64,000 bases of DNA from CAIWHR01 sp963788185 (GTDB taxonomy: Bacteria; Pseudomonadota; Gammaproteobacteria; Burkholderiales; Casimicrobiaceae): contig CAWBGE010000015.1 in the NCBI GenBank assembly GCA_963788185.1, positions 3,467 to 67,466 on the forward strand, read 5' to 3'. Shown piece by piece: positions 54,255 to 61,757 of the stretch. Within the stretch, counting starts at the first letter, position 1. Every line of letters starts with the position of its first letter. A model generated the notes under the pieces. That model did no database searches, had not been told where the DNA came from, and saw only the letters and a program-made list of their open reading frames with translations. The position numbers and the translations under genes are program-made.

Positions 54255-55718
54255 ATGTTTCTCGGCATCGATGTCGGTACGTCCGAAGTCAAAGTCCTGC
54301 TCCTTGACGAATCCCATCGGATTGTTGCGACGACGGGGCAGGGTCTGACGCTGCAACGGCCGCGCCCCCTCTGGAGCGAACAGCAACCGGACGATTGGTG
54401 GCAAGCGACCGACCTCGCGGTGCGTAGGTTGGCCAGCGAGCAGCCATCGGCCATGGCCGCGGTTCGGGCCATCGGCTTGTCCGGCCAGATGCACGGTGCT
54501 GTGCTGCTCGATGATCGCGAGCAAGTTCTGCGGCCCGCCATCCTGTGGAACGACGGCCGCAGCGGCGAGGCCTGTACGGCGCTCGAGGCGGCGGTTCCGC
54601 AGTTGCAGGCGATCACCGGAAATCTCGCGATGCCCGGATTCACGGCGCCGAAGCTTTGGTGGGTGCGCGACAACGAGCGCGCGATCTTCGATCGGACGAG
54701 CCTTGTCCTGTTGCCCAAGGACTGGTTGCGCCTTCAGATGACGGGTGAGCGGGTCAGCGAGATGTCCGACGCCTCGGGCACGTTGTGGCTTGATGTCGGC
54801 GCGCGTCGCTGGTCGGAGGAGATGCTGGCGGCGTGCGGGCTTTCGACCAGCAATATGCCTCGCCTGGTCGAAGGCTGCGAAGTTTCGGCGCAACTCCTGC
54901 CGAGCGTGGCCACGCGTTGGGGGCTTCCCGCCGGCATCCCGGTCGCCGGGGGAGGGGGAGACAACGCTGCCAGCGCCGTGGGCATCGGCGCCGTGCGGCC
55001 GAACCAGGGATTCGTCTCGCTCGGCACCTCAGGGGTGGTATTCCTGAGCAACGATGCGTTCCGCCCCAACCCAGCCACGGCCATGCACGCGTTCTGCCAC
55101 GCGTTACCGGGCACATGGCATCAGATGAGCGTGATGCTCTCTGCCGCAAGCGCACTGCGCTGGGTTCGCGAACTTCTTGGATTGCCCAGCGAGGAGGCCC
55201 TCCTCGAGCGGGTCGCGACTTTGGACGATCGCCAGCGCGCGGCTGCGCCGCTGTTTCTGCCCTACCTCAGCGGCGAACGAACGCCGCACAACAATCCGCA
55301 CGCGCAGGGAGCACTGTTCGGGTTGATGGCGGTGCACGATGCGGCCAGCGTCGGCTACGCCGTGATCGAAGGCGTCAGCTTCGGATTGCGGGACGGCTGG
55401 GCCTGCTTAGGCGCGAATGCGCGCGACGTTGAATCGCTGTCTCTGGTCGGGGGTGGTGCGCGCAGCACCCTGTGGGCACAACTCCTGGCATCGACGCTGG
55501 GCGTGCCCTTGGTCACTTTCGAGGGCAGCGAAGCCGGCGGAGCGCTCGGTGCCGCTCGATTGGCGTGGCTGGCCGTCGGCGGCGACCTCGCCGTCGTTGC
55601 ACGCACACCAGCGACGCGCAATCGCTTCGAACCCGATCTTCGCGAGGCCGCGCAACTCGCACCTCGTTACGAGCGATTCCGCGCGCTCTACCCGGCTGTG
55701 CGGACGCTGTTCTGCTGA
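54255..55718 (+). CDS. xylB: Xylulokinase (FGGY family)
   Basis: A 487-residue sugar kinase. Phosphate-1 loop GIDVGTSEVKVLLLD, SGQMHGAVLLD, WNDGRSG, SEMSDASGTLWLDV, AGGGGDNAASAVGIG, LGTSGVVFLS, and the FGGY-type second signature GGGARSTLWAQLLASTLGVP all fit XylB. It phosphorylates D-xylulose to xylulose 5-phosphate for the pentose phosphate pathway. It is co-transcribed with the polyol dehydrogenase. The substrate choice over ribulose rests on XylB-type SGQMHG. Confidence 0.92.
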   Translation: MFLGIDVGTSEVKVLLLDESHRIVATTGQGLTLQRPRPLWSEQQPDDWWQATDLAVRRLASEQPSAMAAVRAIGLSGQMHGAVLLDDREQVLRPAILWNDGRSGEACTALEAAVPQLQAITGNLAMPGFTAPKLWWVRDNERAIFDRTSLVLLPKDWLRLQMTGERVSEMSDASGTLWLDVGARRWSEEMLAACGLSTSNMPRLVEGCEVSAQLLPSVATRWGLPAGIPVAGGGGDNAASAVGIGAVRPNQGFVSLGTSGVVFLSNDAFRPNPATAMHAFCHALPGTWHQMSVMLSAASALRWVRELLGLPSEEALLERVATLDDRQRAAAPLFLPYLSGERTPHNNPHAQGALFGLMAVHDAASVGYAVIEGVSFGLRDGWACLGANARDVESLSLVGGGARSTLWAQLLASTLGVPLVTFEGSEAGGALGAARLAWLAVGGDLAVVARTPATRNRFEPDLREAAQLAPRYERFRALYPAVRTLFC

Positions 55719-55950
55719 TTGACTGACGTAAGACACGCCATTCGAGGTTAGGCTGAACAATTGTTACGGATACGTCTGTTGCGTCCGCACGCGATAGAAC
55801 GCGGCGCCGCCGCCGTTCGCCCTGGTGCCGCCGGCGCGCATCCCCCGCTACAGCTACTTGGGTGCGCCGGCGGACGGCTGCTTACAGGAAGCTGCCGCGG
55901 CGGTGGCCGACGCAACGCGGACGTAGTGTTGATGCCACCGGTGCCGGTGC

Positions 55951-56561
55951 TCATGCTGCGACTCGCAGTGCCGGCGGGGCGCGAATCGGTTGGCCGCGAG
56001 CGAGGATCTCGACGATGCGCATCGCGGCACCGCAATGCGGGCAGACGAAGGTAGGCGGCACGATGGCGACCGGTGCTGCGGTGGATGACGGCGGTTCGAC
56101 GGCAGCGGGAACGACATGCAACGGTTCGCGCGCTTGGGCGAGATGCTCGCGGCGCCGACTTTTGGCGAATGGCGAAGCTGTGCCGCAGCGTGTGCATCGA
56201 CACTCGTTTGTCGATGCCAAGCCGCGAGCGCCGCCTCATGGATCGTCCGATTGAGTTCGCGCGGGGTGGCCGTATCGAGCGGATTCACCCCGGGGAACAG
56301 CCACCCGCCGTCGGGCATCTTCCCCTGCGCCCGGGCGACCCGCCACCAAGTGCGCAGCCGTTCGAGCAGGGTCATCCGCTGGCTGTCGATGTCGATGACC
56401 TTCAGCGCCACCACCTCGCTGGCGCGCAAGCCCGTGCCGTACGCCACCGACAGCGCCGTCTGCACCTTCAGGTTGCGTGCCGCGGCAATCAGACGCGCCG
56501 CCTCGTCCCGACGCAACACCACCGGCAGCGTCCGTGGTACCTGTGGGACGGCGGGGATCAT
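55951..56561 (-). pseudogene. IS91-type remnant: integrase fused to transposase C terminus
   Basis: Reading left from 56561: VPRTLPVVLRRDEAARLIAAA, then GTGLRASEVVALKVIDID (tyrosine recombinase start), LLERLRTWWRVARAQGK after a gap of about 30 residues, GWLFPGVNPLDTAT, and in another frame GIDKRVSMHTLRHSFA. It then jumps to the C terminus of an IS91-family HUH transposase (FVCPHCGAAMRIVEILARG). Two deletions and at least one frameshift have removed most of both genes. Confidence 0.75.
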
Positions 56562-56699
56562 GACCGGGGACCGCCGCAATGGGAACGAATGATGGCAGGG
56601 AAAACTCGGTCTTATGACGCGTTCCGCTCTGCGCGACTTTCGAGCGTTGCCTGCGCGACTTCTGCGCGACTTTTCCCATGAAGGATGTGGAACCGTAAG

Positions 56700-57488
56700 C
56701 TCCCCCGTCAAGTAGACAGTTCTAAACTGGAGTTCCGCAGCGAGCAAGCGCTCGCGGTACTGCGCTGGCGGCAGGCTGCGCAGCGCGTCGTGTGGTCTGA
56801 TTTCGTTGTAGCGATCGAGCCATTCGCGCGGTGATCTCCCGGACCTCGTCGAGTGAGTCGAATAGGTAGGCGCTCAACACCTCCTCGCGGTAGGTTCGGT
56901 TGAACCGCTCGATGTACGCGTTTTGGTCCGGCTTGCCCGGGCTGAATGAAGCGCAGTTCGATGTCTTGCTCCTTGCACCAGTCGGTAAACGTTTGGCTGG
57001 TCAGCTCGGGGCCGTTGTCACAGCGAATCGCGCTGGGCCGGCCATGCAGGTCGATCATCTGGGCCAGGAACGCGCTGACGCGGGCGGCGGGAATGCTGAC
57101 CGCCACATCGATGCCCAACGCACCACGATTGGCCTCGTCGATCACGTTCAGTGTCCGAAAGACGCGCCCGCTGTAGAGCGTGTCGCGCATGAAGTCGATG
57201 GCCCAGACCGCGTTCATCCGCGGTTCCACCAGCAACGGCTGTCGTACCCGCTGCGGCACCCGCCGCTTGGTCCGCCGCGGCAGGTTGAGTCGCAGTTGGC
57301 AGTACACCCGCCAGATCCGCTTGTGGTTCCAGCCATAGCCTTGCGCTCGCAGTCGGTCATGGCACTTCCAGAAGCCCCACCGCTGTTCCTCGACCACGAT
57401 CGCCTGCAGCGCCGCGATGACCTCGCCATCCCGCGCCGCCCAATCGATCCCCGGCTTGTAGTACGCCGCCCGCGACAGCCGGGCCACC
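56700..57488 (-). pseudogene. IS3-family orfB transposase, C-terminal part
   Basis: Minus-strand frame RLSRAAYYKPGIDWAARDGE, then NAVWAIDFMRDTLYSG (DDE Asp), CDNGPELTS and FIQPG. An extra C near 56938 shifts the frame before PDQNAYIERFNRTYREEV (DDE Glu), and a second shift near 56832 precedes REWLDRYNEIRPHDAL...AAELQFRTVYL. The DDE core is thus out of frame. The first ~30 residues of the protein lie at 61342-61428, beyond the IS66 insertion. Confidence 0.85.
57481..57488. repeat. IS66 target-site duplication, left
   Basis: GGGCCACC directly before the IS66 end; repeated at 61334-61341. Confidence 0.93.
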
Positions 57489-57562
57489 GTAAGCGTCTGG
57501 TAAACCCATCTCGACGGGTGGCCATTGGCCGGAGATGATCGCGTGATGGATGCGCCTGGAAC

Positions 57563-57982
57563 GTGTCCACGACTGCGATCATGGACACAAGTATTCGACC
57601 GAGCATTGGTGGCGCTGACCGACGGCGGAATCAACGCCATGCGTTGAGTTTTAAGCGGGAGTTGGTGGCGCTGACGCTGGTGCCGGGGGCCTCGGTCGCC
57701 CGTCTGGCCCGCGAGCATGGCGTCAATGCCAACCAGGTGTTCACCTGGCGCAAGCTTTTCCGCGAGGGCCGGCTGGGACCGGTGCAGCCGAGTGCGGTTC
57801 GATTGCTGCCGGTAGACATCGCGTTGACCACGGTCGCCGCGGGTACGCCGCCGTGGGTCGATCCGCGAGGGCAGCCGGGCAGTGGTCGCCTGCGCCTCGA
57901 ATGCGCGCGGGGCCACCTGATCGTTGAAGGCGATCCGGACGCGCAGGCGCTGCGGGTGGTGCTCGAGCATCTGCTGCGATGA
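57563..57982 (+). CDS. tnpA: IS66-family TnpA (OrfA)
   Basis: A 139-residue small protein with an HTH (ELVALTLVPGASVARLAREHGVNANQVFTWRKLF), as in IS66 TnpA. The stop overlaps the tnpB start by ATGA. A DNA-binding accessory for transposition. Start uncertain within the first 30 codons. Confidence 0.88.
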   Translation: MSTTAIMDTSIRPSIGGADRRRNQRHALSFKRELVALTLVPGASVARLAREHGVNANQVFTWRKLFREGRLGPVQPSAVRLLPVDIALTTVAAGTPPWVDPRGQPGSGRLRLECARGHLIVEGDPDAQALRVVLEHLLR

Positions 57983-58323
57983 TCGGCCTGCCGGCGCACA
58001 CGCAGGTATGGCTGGCCGCCGGGCACACCGACCTGCGGCGCGGCTTCGATGGCTTGGCCGGACTGGTGCAGGCCGCGCTGACCGCCAATCCCTACTCCGG
58101 CCACGTCTTCGTGTTTCGCGGCAAACGCGGTGATCTGCTCAAAGTCCTGTGGTGGGATGGTCAGGGACTGTGCTTGCTGGCCAAGCGCCTGGACCGCGGT
58201 CGCTTCGTCTGGCCGCAAGCGACCGCGGGCTCGGTGTCGCTGACGCCGGCCCAACTTTCCATGCTGTTAGAAGGCATCGACTGGCGCACGCCGGTGCGCA
58301 CCTGGCAGCCGGCAATGGCGTGA
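57979..58323 (+). CDS. tnpB: IS66-family TnpB (OrfB)
   Basis: A 114-residue protein with the TnpB motif VWLAAGHTDLRRGFDGLAGLV and VFRGKRGDLLKVLWWDGQGLCL. IS66 elements need it for transposition; its biochemical role is unknown. Intact. Confidence 0.92.
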   Translation: MIGLPAHTQVWLAAGHTDLRRGFDGLAGLVQAALTANPYSGHVFVFRGKRGDLLKVLWWDGQGLCLLAKRLDRGRFVWPQATAGSVSLTPAQLSMLLEGIDWRTPVRTWQPAMA

Positions 58324-58410
58324 CGAAACCAGCGCGCAATCAGAGCGAAATTCTCTTGCTCGATGCGGTGATTCGCGTCAACTGCGGAGCGTCTTGTGCG
58401 TTGAATATCG

Positions 58411-59639
58411 ATGCCGCAAGCGAGCCCGATTCCGTCGACTGCCGTCGCACTCCAAGCACACGCGGCAGCGTTGCAGGCACAACTCTCCGCGCAGACCCAG
58501 CAGGTCGAAGCGCAAGCGGCGCAAATTCAGCAGCAGATCACGCAAATCGCAACCCAGACCACGCAGCTCAAGCATCTCGCGGTGTATATCGAGAAGCTGC
58601 AGTTCGAGTTGGCGCGGTTGAAGCGCTGGCGCTTTGGTGCCGCCAGCGAGTCCGTGGGCAGCGAACAGATCGCGTTATGGGAAGCGGAACTCGACGGCGA
58701 CATCGCCGCCGCCGAAACGCGGCTGGAGCAACTGGCCGCTGCCGCCGCCCCTGAGGCGGCGACGCCAGCCAAGCTGCTGCCCAAGCGCAAGCCGCTGCCG
58801 GGCGGCTTCGTGCGCCGCCACATCCGCGCCAAGTACAGCTGCCGCCACTGCGAAACCGTGCATACCGCGCCGATGCCGGCGCAACCGATTGACCGTGGTC
58901 TGGCGGCACCGGGATTGCTGGCCCATGTGCTGGCAGCGAAGTATCTGGACCACCTCCCGTTGCACCGGCAGGAACAGATCTACGCGCGGGACGGGGTGGC
59001 GTTGCCGCGCTCGACGATGGCGGGCTGGTTGGGCCAGCTGGAAGTGTTGCTGGAACCGCTGGTCGAGCGCTTGGCCACCCGCGTCCTGGGCACGGCCGTG
59101 ATCCAGGCCGACGAAACCCCGGTGCCGGTGCTGCAACCCGGCAATGGTCGCACCGCCACCGGCTATCTGTGGGCTTACCGCAGCGGGCCGTGGCAGCCCG
59201 TCCAGGCAGTGGTGTTCGACTTTGCGATGAGTCGCGGCCAGGCCACGCCCGCCCGCTTCCTGCAGGACTACCAGGGTGTGTTGCAGGTCGACGGCTATGC
59301 TGGCTACAACGACGTGTTGCGCCGCGACGGGGTGCTCGAAGCCGGATGCATGGCCCACGCCAGGAGAAATTTCGTCGAGGTCTGGGAAACCACCAAATCA
59401 CCGGCAGCGCAGACGGCGATCACCGAAATCGCCCGCCTGTACGTCATCGAGAGCGAAGTCCAGGATCTGAGCGTGGCGGAACGGCAGTACCAGCGGCAGG
59501 CGCGCGCCGGGCCGATCCTCGATGCGTTCCGGCAGTGGTTGGAGGCGGTGCGGGCGAAGACGGCGCCGCGTTCGGCGCTGGCCAAAGCCCTCCAGTACAC
59601 CCTCAATCGCTGGTCGGCGCTGGTGCGCTATGTCGACGA
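58411..59639 (+). pseudogene. IS66 TnpC transposase, N-terminal part
   Basis: About 410 residues: coiled-coil start (rich in Gln/Ala), zinc-like CRHC segment, and DDE region with IQADETPVPVL and QVDGYAGYNDV. The frame is broken at RYVDE by the IS256 insertion at 59640; the last ~80 residues continue at 61023. A chimeric read-through adds about 45 residues from the IS256 end. Confidence 0.9.
59632..59639. repeat. IS256 target-site duplication, left
   Basis: GTCGACGA before the IS256 end; repeated at 61015-61022. Confidence 0.9.
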
Positions 59640-61014
59640 GAGCCTGTCAGGAGTTTTGTGTGTGAGGCATACCATGTCGTTTGATAGGAGACAGTATGCC
59701 GAAGCCAGTCAGGAAGATGCAGAAGGCCAACGCTGCCGCGCAGGCGGCGGTGTTGCCGAAGATCCCGCCGGAGTTGCTTGACCAGTTGGTGCGGGGCCCG
59801 ATGACCGCGGCGGCGGTCGAGGATGCCTCGCGGGCGTTCAAGAAGGCGCTGATCGAACGTGCCCTGGGTGCCGAGATGAGCCATCACCTGGGCTACGCCA
59901 GCGGCGCCGAAAAGCCCGAGCTGGGGACCAACCACCGTAACGGCAAGAGCGGCAAGACGATCCTGACCGACGACGGGCCGTTGCGCATCGAGGTACCGCG
60001 TGACCGGGAAGGCGAATTCGAGCCCAAGCTGATCGGCAAACACGAGCGGCGTTTCACCGGTTTCGACGACAAGATCATCGCTATGTACGCCCGCGGGATG
60101 ACGGTGCGGGAGATTCCAGGGTTTCTGGCCGAGATGTACGCCACCGACGTGGCGCCGGATTTCATCAGCACCGTCACCGACGCGGTGCTGGCGGAAATCA
60201 CCGTCTGGCAATCGCGGCCGCTGGAGCCAATGTACCCGGTGATCTTCTTCGACGCGTTGCGGGTGAAGATCCGGGAGGACAACGTGGTGCGCAACAAGGC
60301 GGTCTACCTGGCCTTGGGCGTGTGTCCGGACGGCACCCGGGACATTCTCGGGCTGTGGATCGAGAACACCGAGGGTGCCAAGTTCTGGATGAAGGTGTTC
60401 AACGACCTGAAGACGCGTGGCGTCGACGACATCCTGATCGCGGTCACCGACGGCCTGAAGGGGATGGCCGAGGCCCTGGCAGCCGTCTATCCGGCCACCA
60501 CGCTGCAGACCTGCATCGTGCACCTGATCCGCAACAGCCTGGACTACGCCAGTTGGCGGGACCGCCGGTTGCTGGCCGCGGCGATCAAGCCGATCTATAC
60601 GGCGACCAGCGCCGAGAGCGCCGAGGCGGAGCTGACGGCCTTCGAGACCGGGCCTTGGGGAGAGAAATTCCCGACCGTGGCGGCTTCCTGGCGCCGGGCC
60701 TGGTCGAACGTGATTCCGTTCTTCGCCTTTCCGCCGGCGGTGCGACGGGTGATCTACACCACGAACTCGATCGAGAGCGTGAATGCACGGCTGCGCAAGA
60801 TCATCAAGACGCGCGGCCATTTCCCGTCCGACGACGCGGCGAGCAAACTGATCTGGCTCGCGCTGCGCAACATCACCGCCGATTGGAGCCGTGCGTCTCA
60901 TAATTGGAAGACCGCCATGAACCAATTCGCTATCCTCTACCAGGACCGCTTCACGCGACCACAAGCGTGAGATATTTCACCACCCGCCTCACACACAGAA
61001 TTCAGGACACTTCC
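59640..61014 (+). mobile_element. IS256-family insertion sequence
   Basis: 1,375 bp with imperfect 30-bp terminal repeats sharing TGTGTGTGAGGC and GTC..GA at both ends. Flanked by the 8-bp duplication GTCGACGA. Inserted in IS66 tnpC; excision in silico restores RYVDDGRINIDNNPVE. The youngest layer of the nest. Confidence 0.9.
59696..60970 (+). CDS. IS256-family (Mutator-type) transposase
   Basis: A 424-residue DDE transposase. PVIFFDALRVKIRE (first Asp), ILIAVTDGLKGMAEAL (second Asp), LQTCIVHLIRNSLDYASW (CxxH) and RRVIYTTNSIESVNARLRK with the catalytic Glu are intact. ATG 59696 follows ATAGGAG. It ends 44 bp before the right terminus. No damage is seen, so the element may still be active. 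Confidence 0.95.
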   Translation: MPKPVRKMQKANAAAQAAVLPKIPPELLDQLVRGPMTAAAVEDASRAFKKALIERALGAEMSHHLGYASGAEKPELGTNHRNGKSGKTILTDDGPLRIEVPRDREGEFEPKLIGKHERRFTGFDDKIIAMYARGMTVREIPGFLAEMYATDVAPDFISTVTDAVLAEITVWQSRPLEPMYPVIFFDALRVKIREDNVVRNKAVYLALGVCPDGTRDILGLWIENTEGAKFWMKVFNDLKTRGVDDILIAVTDGLKGMAEALAAVYPATTLQTCIVHLIRNSLDYASWRDRRLLAAAIKPIYTATSAESAEAELTAFETGPWGEKFPTVAASWRRAWSNVIPFFAFPPAVRRVIYTTNSIESVNARLRKIIKTRGHFPSDDAASKLIWLALRNITADWSRASHNWKTAMNQFAILYQDRFTRPQA

Positions 61015-61022
61015 GTCGACGA
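61015..61022. repeat. IS256 target-site duplication, right
   Basis: GTCGACGA directly after the IS256 right end. Confidence 0.9.
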
Positions 61023-61272
61023 CGGCCGCATCAACATCGACAACAATCCGGTCGAGAATGCCATTCGCGGCATTGCCCTCGGACGCAAGAATTACCTGTT
61101 CTGTGGCTCCGAAGGCGGCGGCCGTCGCGCTGCGCTCATGTACAGCCTGATCGAATCGGCCAAGCTCAACGGCATCGACCCCAAGGCGTACCTGCTGGAC
61201 GTGCTGACCAGATTGCCGACGGCGAAGCGCGCTGACCTTGATGCGATGATGCCCTGGAACTTCGTCAAGTAG
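61023..61272 (+). pseudogene. IS66 TnpC transposase, C-terminal part
   Basis: Continues VDDGRINIDNNPVENAIRGIALGRKNYLF (catalytic Glu region), then YLLDVLTRLPTAK and the end MMPWNFVK. With 58411-59639 it makes a full TnpC. Confidence 0.9.
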
Positions 61273-61333
61273 TTTCGCAACGGCGCACTCACGCCGCCAA
61301 CCCCGCGTCAATGTGGGTTTGCCAGACGCTTAC

Positions 61334-61341
61334 GGGCCACC
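61334..61341. repeat. IS66 target-site duplication, right
   Basis: GGGCCACC, identical to 57481-57488. Confidence 0.93.
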
Positions 61342-61428
61342 TGGCAAGCGCGGACAATCGGCAGACCGTGATCCTCGGTCATGATCCGGATCGTCTCGCG
61401 TTTGGCGGACGGCGTCAGAGTTTTCGGC
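61342..61428 (-). pseudogene. IS3-family orfB, N-terminal part
   Basis: Frame KTLTPSAKRETIRIMTEDHG, then LPIVRACQVA, stops at the IS66 target site. It overlaps the end of orfA in another frame, as expected for programmed frameshifting in IS3 elements. Continues at 57488. Confidence 0.82.
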
Positions 61429-61681
61429 TGAGAACGTCCTTGATCGCCGTGTTCTCCAACGCCAGGTCGGCGTACATCCGCTTGAGCTTGGCGTTCTCCG
61501 CCTCGAGTTCACGCAAGCGCTTGAGCTCCGGCACTCCGGCGCCGGCGTACTTTGACTTCCAGTGGTAGTAGGTCGCCGCGCTGAACCCATGCTGCCGCGT
61601 CAACTGCGCCACCGATACCCCGGCCTCACCCTCCTTGAGAATCGCCACAATCTGCGACTCCGTGAATCGCGACTTCTTCAT
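61415..61681 (-). CDS. IS3-family OrfA (HTH protein)
   Basis: An 88-residue IS3 OrfA: MKKSRFTESQIVAILKEGEAG with HTH VSVAQLTRQHGFSAATYYHWKSKY, then a leucine zipper (LRELEAENAKLKRMYADLALEN). ATG 61681; a start at 61699 adds six residues. Intact by itself but its orfB partner is broken. Confidence 0.92.
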   Translation of the reverse strand: MKKSRFTESQIVAILKEGEAGVSVAQLTRQHGFSAATYYHWKSKYAGAGVPELKRLRELEAENAKLKRMYADLALENTAIKDVLSRKL

Positions 61682-61757
61682 CGGACTTCCCTCCAGCACA
61701 AAATCCTGCCAGAAAAGTCCAGTTTCTGCTGTCTACGAAGAGGGTGAGCTTACGAAT

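Larger units (their letters stand above)
57489..61333 (+). mobile_element. IS66-family insertion sequence
   Basis: Ends are GTAAGCGTCTGGTAAACCCA (57489-57508) and its near-complement TGGGTTTGCCAGACGCTTAC (61314-61333). The 8-bp direct repeat GGGCCACC flanks both. Contains tnpA, tnpB and tnpC on the plus strand; tnpC is interrupted by an IS256 element. Removing the IS66 element with one target copy restores the IS3 orfB frame (CQVARLSRAAYY). Confidence 0.93.
56695..61753 (-). mobile_element. IS3-family element, split by nested insertions
   Basis: Terminal repeats of the form GTAAGCTC..CCC then GTAGACAG..AAACTGGA lie at 56695 onward and, inverted, up to 61753. Exact ends and target duplication are not certain. 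orfA is at 61415-61681 and orfB is in two parts (61342-61428 and 56700-57488), broken by the IS66 insertion at 57489-61333. orfB also has two frameshifts in its left part (near 56938 and 56832), so the element is inactive. Confidence 0.8.

Noticed and set aside
55854..56747. 297-codon open frame as an intact integrase gene
   Set aside because: It starts in IS3 orfB, passes through an IS91-type integrase with a deletion and ends in an antisense-like frame; a chimera of fragments.
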